This document shows positions 54,573-63,642 of a stretch of DNA of 64,000 nt, in pieces. How positions within the stretch are numbered: position 1 is the first letter of the stretch; each line of letters begins with the position of its first letter. This DNA comes from Thioalkalivibrio sp. ALJ3 (GTDB taxonomy: Bacteria; Pseudomonadota; Gammaproteobacteria; Ectothiorhodospirales; Ectothiorhodospiraceae), in the NCBI RefSeq assembly GCF_000377205.1, contig NZ_KB897905.1:554586-618585 (forward strand). Reading direction: 5' to 3'. Both the position numbers and the translations under genes were made by a program. The notes beneath the pieces were generated by a model that was given only the letters and a program-made list of their open reading frames with translations, had not been told where the DNA came from and searched no databases.

Positions 54573-57293
54573 TTGATGCCACAACCACCCCTTGTCCTGG
54601 TCGACGGCTCGTCATATCTGTTCCGGGCCTTCCATGCCCTACCGCCGCTGACCGCGCCGGATGGCGCCCCGACCGGGGCGATGATCGGTGTGGCGAACAT
54701 GCTGCGCAAGCTGCGCGCGGACTACGGCCCGGAACACATGGCGGTGGTGTTCGACGCCAAGGGCAAGACCTTCCGCGACGACATTTACCCGGAATACAAG
54801 GCCACCCGCCCGCCCATGCCGGAGGAGCTCGCGGCCCAAATTGAACCGCTGCATGAACTGGTGCAGGCCATGGGGCTGCCGCTGCTGTGCGTCGAGGGGG
54901 TGGAGGCCGACGACGTGATCGCGACCCTGGCCGACCAGTCGGCCCGCGCCGGGCACGACGTGGTGATCTCGACCGGCGACAAGGATCTCGCCCAGCTGGT
55001 GAATGACCGCATCACGCTGGTCAACACCATGAGCGGGGTCACACTGGACCGTGAGGGCGTGCAGGAGAAGTTCGGCGTGGCCCCGGAGCAGATCGTCGAC
55101 TACCTCGCTCTGATGGGCGACAGCGTCGACAACATCCCGGGCGTGGACAAGGTAGGCCCCAAGACCGCGGCCAAGTGGATCGCGACGTACGGCGACCTCG
55201 ACACCATCCTGGAACAGGCCGGCGATATCGGCGGCAAGATTGGCGAGAACCTGCGCGCCGCGGCCGACCGCCTGCCCACCTCGCGGGAGCTGATCACGGT
55301 CAAGCGCGATGTCGAGCTGGACGTCGGCCCCGACGATCTCAACATCCGCGAGCCGGATCACGGGCGCCTGCTGGAGATGGTGCGCCGCTACGGCTTCACC
55401 CGCTGGCGCGCGGAGCTGGAGGGTGGCGAAGCCGAGGCCGGCGACAGCGCCGACAACGGGGGCAATCCGGGCCCGTCCCAGGCGAAGGGCGACTACCGCA
55501 CGTTGCGCGAGGAGACCGAACTGGCCGAGCTGCTGGAACGCCTGGACAAGGCCGACCGGGTCGCCTTCGACACCGAGACCACGAGCCTGGATGCCATGCG
55601 CGCCGAGATCGTCGGCATGTCCTTCGCCTTCGAGCCGGGCACCGCGTACTACCTGCCGCTGGCCCACACCGGGCCGGATGCCAAGCCGCAGCTGCCACGC
55701 GAGAAGACGCTCGAGCGCCTGAAGCCGTGGCTGGAGTCGGAGCGCCACGGCAAGCTGGGCCACCACCTGAAGTACGACCGCAACGTGCTGGGCAATCACG
55801 GCATCACCCTGCGCGGCATCGTTGACGACACCCTGCTCGAGTCGTTCTGTCTGGATGCCGGAGCCAACCGCCACGACCTGGACTCCCTGGCCGAGCGTCA
55901 CCTGGACTACCAGACCACGCACTACGAGGACGTGGCCGGCAAGGGGGCCAAGCAGATCCCGTTCGCCGAGGTGGATATCGGCATCGCCACCGATTACGCC
56001 GGCGAGGATGCCGACATCTGTCTGCAGCTGGATGCGGTGTTCCAGCCGCGCCTGCAGGCGGCCGAAGGCCCAGCATTTGTCTATCGCGAGATCGAGATGC
56101 CACTGGTCCCGGTGCTGGCGGATATCGAACGCGTGGGCGTAAAGGTGGACCCGGACCTGCTCGGCGAGCAGAGCCAGGAGCTGCTGGCCGAGATGGAGCG
56201 CATCGAGCGCGAGGCCTTCGAGGAGGCCGGCGGCGAGTTCAATCTCGGCTCGCCCAAGCAGATCCAGGAGATCCTGTTCGAGCGCCTGGGCCTGCCGGTG
56301 CTGCGGCGCACGCCCAAGGGCCAGCCCTCCACCGCCGAAGACGTGCTGGAGCAAATGGCGGACGACTACCCCCTGCCGCGCCTGATCCTCGAGCACCGCG
56401 GCCTGTCCAAGCTGCGCAGCACCTACACCGAGACCCTGCCCCGGCGCATCCACCCGGAGACCGGGCGGGTGCACACCTCCTACCACCAGGCGGGGGCGGC
56501 CACCGGGCGGCTGTCATCCTCGGAGCCGAACCTGCAGAACATCCCGGTGCGCACCGAGGCCGGCCGGCGCATCCGCCGCGCGTTCATCGCCGAAACGGGC
56601 CACCAGCTGCTGGCGGCGGATTATTCGCAGATCGAGCTACGTATCATGGCCCACCTGTCGCAGGATGCCGGCCTGCTGAAGGCCTTTGCCGAGGGCCAGG
56701 ACATCCACCGCGCGACCGCCGCCGAGGTCTTCGGGCTGGACTCGGAACAGGTCTCCGGCGATCAGCGTCGCGCGGCCAAGGCGATCAACTTTGGCCTGAT
56801 CTACGGCATGTCCGCCTGGGGCCTGGCGCGCAACCTCGGCATCGAGCAGGGCGAGGCGCGCGAGTACATCGAGCGCTACTTCAAGCGCTATCCCGGCGTG
56901 CACGACTATATGGAACGGGCGCGCGCCTCCGGGCGCGAGAACGGCTACGTCGAGACCCTGTTCGGCCGCCGCCTGTACCTGCCGGAGATCAACAGCCGCA
57001 ACGGGGCGCGACGCCAGCAGTCCGAGCGCGTGGCCATCAATGCCCCGATGCAGGGCACCGCCGCCGACATCATCAAACGCGCGATGGTGGGGGTCGCGAA
57101 CGACCTCGCAGGGGCGAAGATCGATGCCCGCATGATCATGCAGGTCCACGACGAACTGGTGTTCGAGGTGGCCGATACGTCGGTGGACGACCTGACCACG
57201 CTGGTGCGCAAGGCCATGAGCGGGGCCGCCGATCTCGAAGTGGAGCTGGTCGTGGACGTCGGTGTCGGCGCCAACTGGGACGACGCCCACTAG
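54573..57293 (+). CDS. polA: DNA polymerase I
   Basis: 906 aa from the ATG at 54573, where homologues start (MPQPPLVLVDGSSYLFRAFHA). An in-frame ATG at 54543 overlaps a TAGAAT -10-like hexamer, so it is less likely. All three domains are present: 5' nuclease (to about 290), 3'-5' exonuclease with an intact VAFDTETTSLD motif, and polymerase motifs DYSQIELRIMAHLS (A), RRAAKAINFGLIYG (B) and VHDELVFEV (C). Roles in Okazaki processing and repair. The stop TAG is the first codon of the dispersed motif. Confidence 0.96.
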   Translation: MMPQPPLVLVDGSSYLFRAFHALPPLTAPDGAPTGAMIGVANMLRKLRADYGPEHMAVVFDAKGKTFRDDIYPEYKATRPPMPEELAAQIEPLHELVQAMGLPLLCVEGVEADDVIATLADQSARAGHDVVISTGDKDLAQLVNDRITLVNTMSGVTLDREGVQEKFGVAPEQIVDYLALMGDSVDNIPGVDKVGPKTAAKWIATYGDLDTILEQAGDIGGKIGENLRAAADRLPTSRELITVKRDVELDVGPDDLNIREPDHGRLLEMVRRYGFTRWRAELEGGEAEAGDSADNGGNPGPSQAKGDYRTLREETELAELLERLDKADRVAFDTETTSLDAMRAEIVGMSFAFEPGTAYYLPLAHTGPDAKPQLPREKTLERLKPWLESERHGKLGHHLKYDRNVLGNHGITLRGIVDDTLLESFCLDAGANRHDLDSLAERHLDYQTTHYEDVAGKGAKQIPFAEVDIGIATDYAGEDADICLQLDAVFQPRLQAAEGPAFVYREIEMPLVPVLADIERVGVKVDPDLLGEQSQELLAEMERIEREAFEEAGGEFNLGSPKQIQEILFERLGLPVLRRTPKGQPSTAEDVLEQMADDYPLPRLILEHRGLSKLRSTYTETLPRRIHPETGRVHTSYHQAGAATGRLSSSEPNLQNIPVRTEAGRRIRRAFIAETGHQLLAADYSQIELRIMAHLSQDAGLLKAFAEGQDIHRATAAEVFGLDSEQVSGDQRRAAKAINFGLIYGMSAWGLARNLGIEQGEAREYIERYFKRYPGVHDYMERARASGRENGYVETLFGRRLYLPEINSRNGARRQQSERVAINAPMQGTAADIIKRAMVGVANDLAGAKIDARMIMQVHDELVFEVADTSVDDLTTLVRKAMSGAADLEVELVVDVGVGANWDDAH

Positions 57294-57310
57294 GGAAACA
57301 CCGACTAATG
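57291..57310 (+). repeat. Copy of the dispersed motif on the polA stop codon
   Basis: TAGGGAAACACCGACTAATG begins with the polA stop and runs into the ATG of the next gene at 57308. It is the same motif and orientation relative to the stop codon as at 52495 and 49040. Confidence 0.6.
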
Positions 57311-57805
57311 TTCACCCACCGTTTCAACCGGATTGCCGCCTGGCTGGTGGCCCTGCTGCTGCTCGCGACGGCCTGGGTTCTGGCCGACCGTTACCTGGAT
57401 GATGGCGGCTCGGTGGGTCTGCCGGTGGTCCAGCCGGAGGCCTGCGATCTGAATGCCGGGTCATGCACAGCCGAGTTAGCCGAGGGAGGCACGATCACGC
57501 TCGCCATCAGTCCGCGGCCTGTACCCATGCTGAGCGAGCTCCAGTTGCAACTGGTGCTGGATCAGCAGGCGCAGGAGGTCCTGGGGACGCACGATACGCT
57601 GGAACTCGATCTGGCGGGCGTGGAGATGTTCATGGGCTACCAGCGCCCGACACTGGAGCACACCGGCGAAGGCCGGTACCACGGCACGACCACCCTGCCG
57701 ATCTGCGTGACTGAATCCATGACCTGGGCCGCCACGGTCATGCCCGCTGGCGCCCCGGACGAGGCCTTTGCACAATTCCGTTTTGTCACGGCGCGCGATC
57801 ACTGA
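57308..57805 (+). CDS. Membrane-anchored FixH/YtkA-like protein before SCO
   Basis: 165 aa. One N-terminal helix (IAAWLVALLLLATAWVLADRY) anchors an outside domain. It has a cysteine pair (ACDLNAGSC) and a FixH/YtkA-like pattern (GVEMFMGYQRPTLEHTGEGRYHGTTTLPIC). This fold sometimes binds copper with Met and His side chains; M and H are abundant here. The neighbour SCO gene, 10 bp away, makes copper handling for cytochrome oxidase plausible. It is an inference. Confidence 0.65.
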   Translation: MFTHRFNRIAAWLVALLLLATAWVLADRYLDDGGSVGLPVVQPEACDLNAGSCTAELAEGGTITLAISPRPVPMLSELQLQLVLDQQAQEVLGTHDTLELDLAGVEMFMGYQRPTLEHTGEGRYHGTTTLPICVTESMTWAATVMPAGAPDEAFAQFRFVTARDH

Positions 57806-57815
57806 TGAGTCCGTT

Positions 57816-58463
57816 ATGAACCGTATACCCGTCAGCAGTCTGTTCTGGGCCTTCGCGGTGGTCGCCGCCGGAGCCCTGCTCGTGTACGTCACCCTGGAGC
57901 CGGGCGAGCCGCCGGCGCGCGATTTCGCGGGTCACGCACAACTGCCCGTTGCCGACGACGTACGGGGCGGACCCATCGAGCTGCCAGTGGCGACCCACGC
58001 GGAGCGCTTCGACCTGGACGACTACGCGGGCCAGTACGTCTGGCTGTATTTCGGCTATACCAGCTGCCCGGACGCCTGCCCGACCAGCCTGGGCTGGATT
58101 GGCGGGGCGCTGAACCGCCTGCCGGACGACATGCAGGGCCAGGTGAACGGCGTGTTGATCAGCGTCGACCCGGAACGTGATACCGAAGACCGTATGGCGG
58201 ATTACGTGGGCCATTTTCATGCCGACATGCACGCGGCGACCGGGCCCGAGGACGACTTGCGGCCGGTGGCCGAGCGTTATGGCGTCTACTTCGAGCGCCA
58301 TGCAACCGATTCCGCCATGGGCGATGTCATCGACCACAGCTCGTCCACCTACTTGATCGGGCCCGATGGCGAACTGCTGGAAATCCACCCTCACGGGACC
58401 AGCGCCGCCGAACTGGTCGAGTCCCTGCTGGGGCACGCGCAGTCCGGGGAAGACGCTGATTAA
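57816..58463 (+). CDS. SCO1/SenC family copper chaperone
   Basis: 215 aa from the ATG at 57816. One N-terminal membrane helix (SSLFWAFAVVAAGALLVYV) anchors a thioredoxin-fold domain. The copper site is complete: CPDAC (CxxxC, in GYTSCPDACPTS) and the later His in DHSSSTYLIGPDGE. It delivers copper to the Cu-A site of cytochrome c oxidase or reduces its cysteines. The upstream FixH-like gene is a likely partner. Its C terminus (GAAGACGCTGATTAA) partly resembles the dispersed motif. Confidence 0.93.
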   Translation: MNRIPVSSLFWAFAVVAAGALLVYVTLEPGEPPARDFAGHAQLPVADDVRGGPIELPVATHAERFDLDDYAGQYVWLYFGYTSCPDACPTSLGWIGGALNRLPDDMQGQVNGVLISVDPERDTEDRMADYVGHFHADMHAATGPEDDLRPVAERYGVYFERHATDSAMGDVIDHSSSTYLIGPDGELLEIHPHGTSAAELVESLLGHAQSGEDAD

Positions 58464-58570
58464 GGGGTGATTTCTTGTTGCCTGGCGCACGCGCTCAGGA
58501 GTGTGAAGCCAGTCACGGTCATTTAGGCGAACCGGTGGAACTCCAGCCGACAAACGCTTTCATATTCTAC

Positions 58571-58683
58571 AAGCGCTCTAGCCCAGCGCGAGCCCGCTTC
58601 TCTCCCTGAGCGGGCAGGCCTCGCTCCCCCCTGTCGAGGCCGAATCTTGCCCCGGTCCCACCCCAAGGCCGGGGCATTTTTTT
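58571..58683 (+). ncRNA. Candidate small RNA in the polA-engB locus (Spot 42/ErsA position)
   Basis: The 259-bp gap between SCO and engB has no supportable gene but ends in a strong terminator: TGCCCCGG (58648-58655) pairs with CCGGGGCA (58669-58676), followed by T7. Upstream a sigma-E-like promoter is possible, GGAACT at 58537 and TCATA at 58560, spacing 17. Between them GCCCGCT / AGCGGGC (58592-58615) forms a hairpin with a CU-rich loop TCTCTCCCTG. Predicted transcript about 113 nt. The same locus holds Spot 42 in E. coli and the sigma-22-dependent ErsA in Pseudomonas, which gives synteny support only. Confidence 0.45.
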
Positions 58684-58722
58684 GTCTGGGGTTCATGGTT
58701 CGCGTCCGAAGGCGGGCCGCGG

Positions 58723-59337
58723 TCAGTCTGCAGCCGGTTGGAGCCACTCAGTCAGCAGACCGCGCAAATCGTCGACCCCCTGATTCTTCAATGAAGAAAA
58801 GGTCTGCAAGGTCGCTTCTACCCCCAACCCTTCCAGCTCGCGCTGGGTCGCGTGCAACTGTTTGTCGGCCGCCTGCCGCGAGAGCTTGTCAGCCTTGGTC
58901 AGCAGGCAATGCAACCGACAGCGGTCCAACGGCACCCATTCCAGCAGCTGACGGTCAAGATCGGTCAGGGGACGACGGATGTCCATGATCAGTACCAGCC
59001 CTGCCAGGCACTCGCGCGACTGCAGGTAATCCCCCAGCAGCCGATCCCAGCGCTGGCGCTGACCTGCGGACACCTTCGCGTAGCCATAGCCGGGCAGATC
59101 CACCAGTCGCCAGTCGTCCCCCGGAGGAAGTGCGAACAGATTGATCTCCTGGGTACGCCCCGGCGTGCGACCCACCCGAGCCAGGGCCTTGCGACCGCAC
59201 AGGGCATTCAGGGCGCTGGACTTGCCGGCATTCGAACGCCCGGCGAAGGCGATCTCGATGCCGTCATCCTCCGGGAGCTGTTCGACCTGGGCCACGCCAC
59301 GCAAAAAGCGGGCTTCACGGAATTGGGGTTCGGACAC
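58723..59337 (-). CDS. engB: Ribosome biogenesis GTPase EngB (YihA/YsxC)
   Basis: 204 aa from the GTG at 59337, with AGGAACG nine bases upstream; this fits the usual 200-210 aa. A longer frame has no RBS. The G motifs are GRSNAGKSSALNALC (G1), GRTQEINLF region (G2), DLPGYGYAKVS (G3), TKADKLS (G4) and SSLKNQGVDDL (G5). It is needed for 50S assembly. It is divergent from cytochrome c4 and converges on the candidate sRNA. Confidence 0.94.
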   Translation of the reverse strand: MSEPQFREARFLRGVAQVEQLPEDDGIEIAFAGRSNAGKSSALNALCGRKALARVGRTPGRTQEINLFALPPGDDWRLVDLPGYGYAKVSAGQRQRWDRLLGDYLQSRECLAGLVLIMDIRRPLTDLDRQLLEWVPLDRCRLHCLLTKADKLSRQAADKQLHATQRELEGLGVEATLQTFSSLKNQGVDDLRGLLTEWLQPAAD

Positions 59338-59378
59338 GAGAGAGCGTTCCTTGGCCGAGTGCGGTGCTCGGGATATTT

Positions 59379-59408
59379 TTGAGCGCAATTTAGCATTGTG
59401 CTATAAAC
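59379..59408 (+). promoter_or_regulatory. Sigma-70-like promoter of the cytochrome c4 gene
   Basis: TTGAGC (59379-59384) and TATAAA (59403-59408) are 18 bp apart in an AT-rich patch unusual for this window, 90 bp upstream of the c4 start. The two sites also sit in the divergent gap with engB. Confidence 0.6.
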
Positions 59409-59497
59409 TGCGCCGCTTATGTTGATCGCCCTGCCAAGGGGCACAAGGAACGCGGGTCCGACCCGGCACGCATATACATGCAGGAGAATTTTCGACC

Positions 59498-60121
59498 ATG
59501 AACCACAAGCTTTCCGCTCTCTTTGCTGCCCTGTCCGTCTCCCTGCTGCTCCCGCTGTCGGCAGCCCAGGCAGGCGATCCCCAGCGCGGCCAGGGAATCT
59601 CCCAATCCTGCGCGGCCTGCCACGGGGCGGACGGCAATTCGACCAATCCGGAGTGGCCGAAGCTCGCGGGGCAGCACCCGAAGTACATCGTCAAGCAGCT
59701 GCGCGACTTCAAGGAGGGCGAGACCCGCTCCGACTCCCTGATGGCGGGCGAAGTCGCGGACCTGGACGAGCAGGACATGCGTGACCTGGCCGCCTTCTAC
59801 GCCGAACAGTCCGGCACCACCGAGACCGCCGACGAGGACGTCGTCGAGCGTGGCGAGCGTATCTACCGGGGCGGCATCCCGTCGAAGGACGTCGCGGCCT
59901 GTATCGCGTGCCACGGCCCGAACGGGCAGGGCAACCCGGAGGCCATGTTCCCGAAAGTCGCGGGGCAGCACGCCACCTACAGCGCGAACCAGCTGCGCAA
60001 GTTCCGTGACGGCGAGCGCACCAACGACGCCGGCCGCATGATGCGCAACGTGGTTCAACGCATGTCCGACGAAGACATCGAAGCCGTGTCGCAATACATG
60101 GCCGGGCTGTCGTCCGACTGA
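59498..60121 (+). CDS. Dihaem cytochrome c4
   Basis: 207 aa. The signal peptide ends AAQAG. Two haem sites are visible, SCAACHGADG and ACIACHGPNGQG, each followed by a Met-containing segment (SLMAGEVADLDEQDM and RMMRNVVQRMSDEDIEAV). This doubled layout is the cytochrome c4 pattern. It carries electrons in the periplasm, usually to a cbb3- or other terminal oxidase. Followed by the ResB/CcsA haem-attachment genes, which would mature it. Confidence 0.95.
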   Translation: MNHKLSALFAALSVSLLLPLSAAQAGDPQRGQGISQSCAACHGADGNSTNPEWPKLAGQHPKYIVKQLRDFKEGETRSDSLMAGEVADLDEQDMRDLAAFYAEQSGTTETADEDVVERGERIYRGGIPSKDVAACIACHGPNGQGNPEAMFPKVAGQHATYSANQLRKFRDGERTNDAGRMMRNVVQRMSDEDIEAVSQYMAGLSSD

Positions 60122-60166
60122 GCGTGCAGGAGCGGCCGTGCAGTGCAGGCGGCGAACCTCCCAGGG

Positions 60167-60194
60167 AAGGGGCGGCCATGGCCGCCCCTTTTTT
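60167..60194 (+). terminator. Terminator after cytochrome c4
   Basis: A 10-bp stem AAGGGGCGGC / GCCGCCCCTT with a CATG loop is followed by a T run. It separates the c4 gene from resB. Confidence 0.9.
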
Positions 60195-60386
60195 GCTGTC
60201 CAGGGCGGACAAAACCCGCCACCGCCGGGAATGGCGAACGGGTTGTGCACGTCACACAGATCGGACCACAGAGGTCGGCCGCTTCTCATAACAGGGTTTG
60301 CGCGAAACTTCCGTGCAGTTTGTCTAGGAAATTGAACCCAGACAGGGGTGCTTCGCATAGTCGCGAAGGCTAAAGCAGGTTACAAA

Positions 60387-62444
60387 ATGTCGAATAACGA
60401 ACAGGTGGCAGGTTCTTCCCCAGCAGCCACCGCCCGCAGCAAATCCGCCCGCGCTCCGCGACGCAGCCGCATCCTGGTCGAGTTCATGGGGTCAATGAAT
60501 CTGGCGATCACCTTGCTGGTGGCGCTGGCCATTGCCTCCGTAATCGGCACCGTGCTCGTCCAGAACCAGCCTTATACCGATTATCTGATCGACTATGGCC
60601 CGTTCTGGCACGAGATCTTCGCCGGCATGGGGCTTTACCAGGTCTATTCCGCCACCTGGTTCCTGCTGATCGTCACCTTCCTGGTGGTTTCCACCTCGTT
60701 CTGCGTCTATCGCCAGAGCCCGGGGATCCTGAAGGACCTGCGACGCTACAACCTGCAGGTGAAAGAGAAATCCCTGCGTTCGTTCCACTCCAGCGCAACC
60801 GGCGAACTGGATCAGTCGCAGGACGAGTTCCTGGATCATGCCCGGCGCGTACTGAAGGCTCAGGGCTTCAAGGCACGCGAGAAGAAATCCGAAGGGCAGA
60901 CGGTGATCGCGGCCATGAAGGGCCGCTGGAATCGCCTCGGCTACCTGCTGACCCACGTCGGCATCGTGGTGATCTGTGTGGGCGCGCTCGCGGACGGGCA
61001 GACCCTGCTCAAGGTAAACGAGTGGCTGGGCAATATCGAGATCGAGACCCGTGGCATCCCGGTGTCCGAGGTGCCGAAGTCAGCCTGGGTGCCCGTATCC
61101 AATCCCTCGTTCCGCGGGATGGTCGAGATCCCGGAGGGCTCCTCCGCGGATGTGGTGTTCCTGCCGATGCGCGAGGGCTATTTCGTCCAGCAACTGCCGT
61201 TTCGCATCGAACTGGAGGAGTTTCGCATCGAGCGTTTCTCCACCGGGGCGGAAAGCTCCTACGAGTCGGACCTGATCATTCATGACCCGAACCGCGATGA
61301 GCCCCTGCGCCACACAATCTCGGTCAACCACCCGCTAATCTACAACGGCTACGCGATTTATCAGGCCAGCTTTGCCGACGGCGGGACCAAACTGGACATC
61401 GAGGCCATCCCGCTGGGGGCGGAAGCGCTGCGTTCGCTGGAGGTTCCGGGCCGGGTATTCCAGGAGCAGGAGATCCCGACGCCGCAGGGTGACACGCGGA
61501 CCATCGAGTTCATCGACTTCCGTGACGAAAACGTCGTCCCACTGTTGAACGAGGAAGGGCAGCGAGAAAACCGACACCTCGGTCCCGCATTTGACTTCCG
61601 CCTGATGGACCGCACCGGCCACGGGCTGTACTACCGCAACTACATGCGCCCTGCGTTGCAGGAAGGCGCGATGTACTTCCTCAGCGGCGTGCGCGAGAGC
61701 CCGGGCGACGAGTTCCACTACCTGTTCCTGCCAGCAGACGCCGATGACTCGCTGGACCGCTTCCGCACCTACCTGGCGATGCTGCACAACGCCGAGGTGC
61801 GCAATGCCATCGCGCGCGAAGTCGCGGCCGATGACCCCTCCGGTGCCGCGATCGCCCAGACCACGGCGGAACTCATGCGCCTGTTTGCCGAAGGCGGCTA
61901 CGGGGCCGTGCACGCCGAGCTTGACCGACGCGTACCGGAAGAACAGCGCGAGCAGGTCGGACAGCTCCTCATGCGGGTGCTGCATGCCGGGTTGCAGGCC
62001 CTGTACATGGAGGTCCTCGAGGATGAGGGTGTCGTCTCGATCCAGGAAGAGGAACAGCGCTGGCTGGAAGACGCCGTCTCGGCGATTAACGCGATCAGCC
62101 TTTATGAATCACCGTTCTTCTTCCAACTCACGGACTTCGAGCACCGCGAGGCTTCGGGTCTGCAGATCGCACGTGCGCCGGGACAGAGCACCGTGTACAC
62201 CGGCAGCGTGATGCTGATCATCGGGATCTTCCTGATGTTCTACGTGTCCTATCAGCGTCTGTGGATTATCGCCCGACGCCGCGAGGACGGCGACGGAACG
62301 CAGGTGACCATGGCCGGCACCAGTAACCGGCACAAGGTAGAATTCGAGAAACGTTTCGCGCATCTTAAGCGCTGGATCATCGATCAAAAGCCGGCCAACG
62401 GGTCCGACGATGATCACCGTGAATCAACCAATAAGAACGACTAA
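60387..62444 (+). CDS. Cytochrome c biogenesis protein ResB
   Basis: 685 aa from the ATG at 60387; the GCAGG upstream supports it over longer starts. ResB/CcsB family, one of the two System II haem-attachment proteins. N-terminal membrane helices (GSMNLAITLLVALAIASVIG, WFLLIVTFLVVSTSFCVY) precede a large periplasmic domain and one C-terminal helix (GSVMLIIGIFLMFYVSY). It works with CcsA, 25 bp downstream, to present haem and apocytochrome. Confidence 0.93.
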   Translation: MSNNEQVAGSSPAATARSKSARAPRRSRILVEFMGSMNLAITLLVALAIASVIGTVLVQNQPYTDYLIDYGPFWHEIFAGMGLYQVYSATWFLLIVTFLVVSTSFCVYRQSPGILKDLRRYNLQVKEKSLRSFHSSATGELDQSQDEFLDHARRVLKAQGFKAREKKSEGQTVIAAMKGRWNRLGYLLTHVGIVVICVGALADGQTLLKVNEWLGNIEIETRGIPVSEVPKSAWVPVSNPSFRGMVEIPEGSSADVVFLPMREGYFVQQLPFRIELEEFRIERFSTGAESSYESDLIIHDPNRDEPLRHTISVNHPLIYNGYAIYQASFADGGTKLDIEAIPLGAEALRSLEVPGRVFQEQEIPTPQGDTRTIEFIDFRDENVVPLLNEEGQRENRHLGPAFDFRLMDRTGHGLYYRNYMRPALQEGAMYFLSGVRESPGDEFHYLFLPADADDSLDRFRTYLAMLHNAEVRNAIAREVAADDPSGAAIAQTTAELMRLFAEGGYGAVHAELDRRVPEEQREQVGQLLMRVLHAGLQALYMEVLEDEGVVSIQEEEQRWLEDAVSAINAISLYESPFFFQLTDFEHREASGLQIARAPGQSTVYTGSVMLIIGIFLMFYVSYQRLWIIARRREDGDGTQVTMAGTSNRHKVEFEKRFAHLKRWIIDQKPANGSDDDHRESTNKND

Positions 62445-62469
62445 CCGGTAGCAGTCGGAGGAGCGATCC

Positions 62470-63642
62470 ATGTCAGTACCCCACGAGGCCCTGGATTTTG
62501 AACGGCCCAGCATCTTCCGGCGCATCCGGCCGCTCGACTGGGCATACTTTGCGCTGGTGCTCGCCGTTGCCGTAATCGCGCACTGGCAATATGGCCACCT
62601 GATGGATCGTTATGACACCGGCGGGCTGATCCTGGCCGCCGGCATGAGCGCCTGGCTGGGCTGGTTCTGGCGGCCCTGGCAGCTCTTTTCCATCATCGTC
62701 GCCGCGCTCTCGCTGTTCGGCGTCTGGCTGTACGGTGACGACCTGGCCCGCGGCAGTACGAATTTCTGGCTGAACTACGTGGGCTCCGGTCAGGCGGGCG
62801 TGATGTGGATGAGCGTGATGCTCTACATGGCCACTGCGACCTACATCCTGGGCCTGTTCAGCAAATCCGACTTCCCGTCTCGCCTCGGGGCCGCGTTCGC
62901 CTGGATTGGGTCGGGCGCCGGCCTGATGGCGCTGATGGTCCGCTGGCGCGAGATCTATCTGACCGATCCGACCTGGGGCTACATCCCGGTGTCCAACCTC
63001 TACGAGGTGTTCATCCTGCTCGCGGTGATGACCACGCTGATGTACCTGTACTACGAGCAGCGCACGGGCCAGCGCACCATGGGCGCGTTCGTGATGCTGG
63101 TGATCGCGGCCTCGGTGACCTTCCTGCTGTGGTACATGTGGGATCGCCAGGCGCACGAAATCGAACCGCTGGTGCCTGCCCTGAACTCCTGGTGGATGAA
63201 GATCCACGTGCCGACGAACTTTGTCGGCTACGGCGGATTTGCCATCGCGGCCATGCTGGGCGTGGCCTACCTGCTGAAACACCGCTTCGAGCGCACCCGA
63301 CCGGATGCCGCGATCACCCACCGGCTGCCCAGCAAGGAGGCACTGGACGGCGTGATGTACAAGGCCATCGCGATCGGTTTCGCCTTCTTCACCATCGCGA
63401 CCGTATTGGGTGCGATGTGGGCGGCCGAGGCCTGGGGCGGCTACTGGACCTGGGATCCGAAGGAGACCTGGAGCCTGATCCTGTGGCTGACCTACGCCTC
63501 CTGGCTGCACATGCGATTCACCAAGGGCTGGCGCGGACCGGTCATGGCCTGGTGGGCCATCATCGGCCTGTTCGTGACCACGTTCACCTTCCTCGGCGTG
63601 AACATGTTCCTGTCCGGCCTGCATTCCTACGGAGAGCTGTAA
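62470..63642 (+). CDS. ccsA: Cytochrome c biogenesis protein CcsA/ResC
   Basis: 390 aa with about eight membrane helices. The Trp-rich haem-handling signature is complete near the end: WGGYWTWDPKETWSLILWL. Conserved His residues flank it. With ResB it forms the System II cytochrome c synthetase on the periplasmic side. No Ccm (System I) genes are seen. Overlaps nothing; dsbA follows without a gap. Confidence 0.95.
   Translation: MSVPHEALDFERPSIFRRIRPLDWAYFALVLAVAVIAHWQYGHLMDRYDTGGLILAAGMSAWLGWFWRPWQLFSIIVAALSLFGVWLYGDDLARGSTNFWLNYVGSGQAGVMWMSVMLYMATATYILGLFSKSDFPSRLGAAFAWIGSGAGLMALMVRWREIYLTDPTWGYIPVSNLYEVFILLAVMTTLMYLYYEQRTGQRTMGAFVMLVIAASVTFLLWYMWDRQAHEIEPLVPALNSWWMKIHVPTNFVGYGGFAIAAMLGVAYLLKHRFERTRPDAAITHRLPSKEALDGVMYKAIAIGFAFFTIATVLGAMWAAEAWGGYWTWDPKETWSLILWLTYASWLHMRFTKGWRGPVMAWWAIIGLFVTTFTFLGVNMFLSGLHSYGEL

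Noticed and set aside
54639-56486. 615-residue minus-strand open frame inside polA
   Set aside because: Antisense frame of a high-GC gene with Gln/Leu/His-rich nonsense composition; polA is unambiguous.
58464-58570. Short frames between SCO and the candidate sRNA
   Set aside because: None has an RBS or convincing composition; the terminator and hairpins argue for RNA rather than protein.
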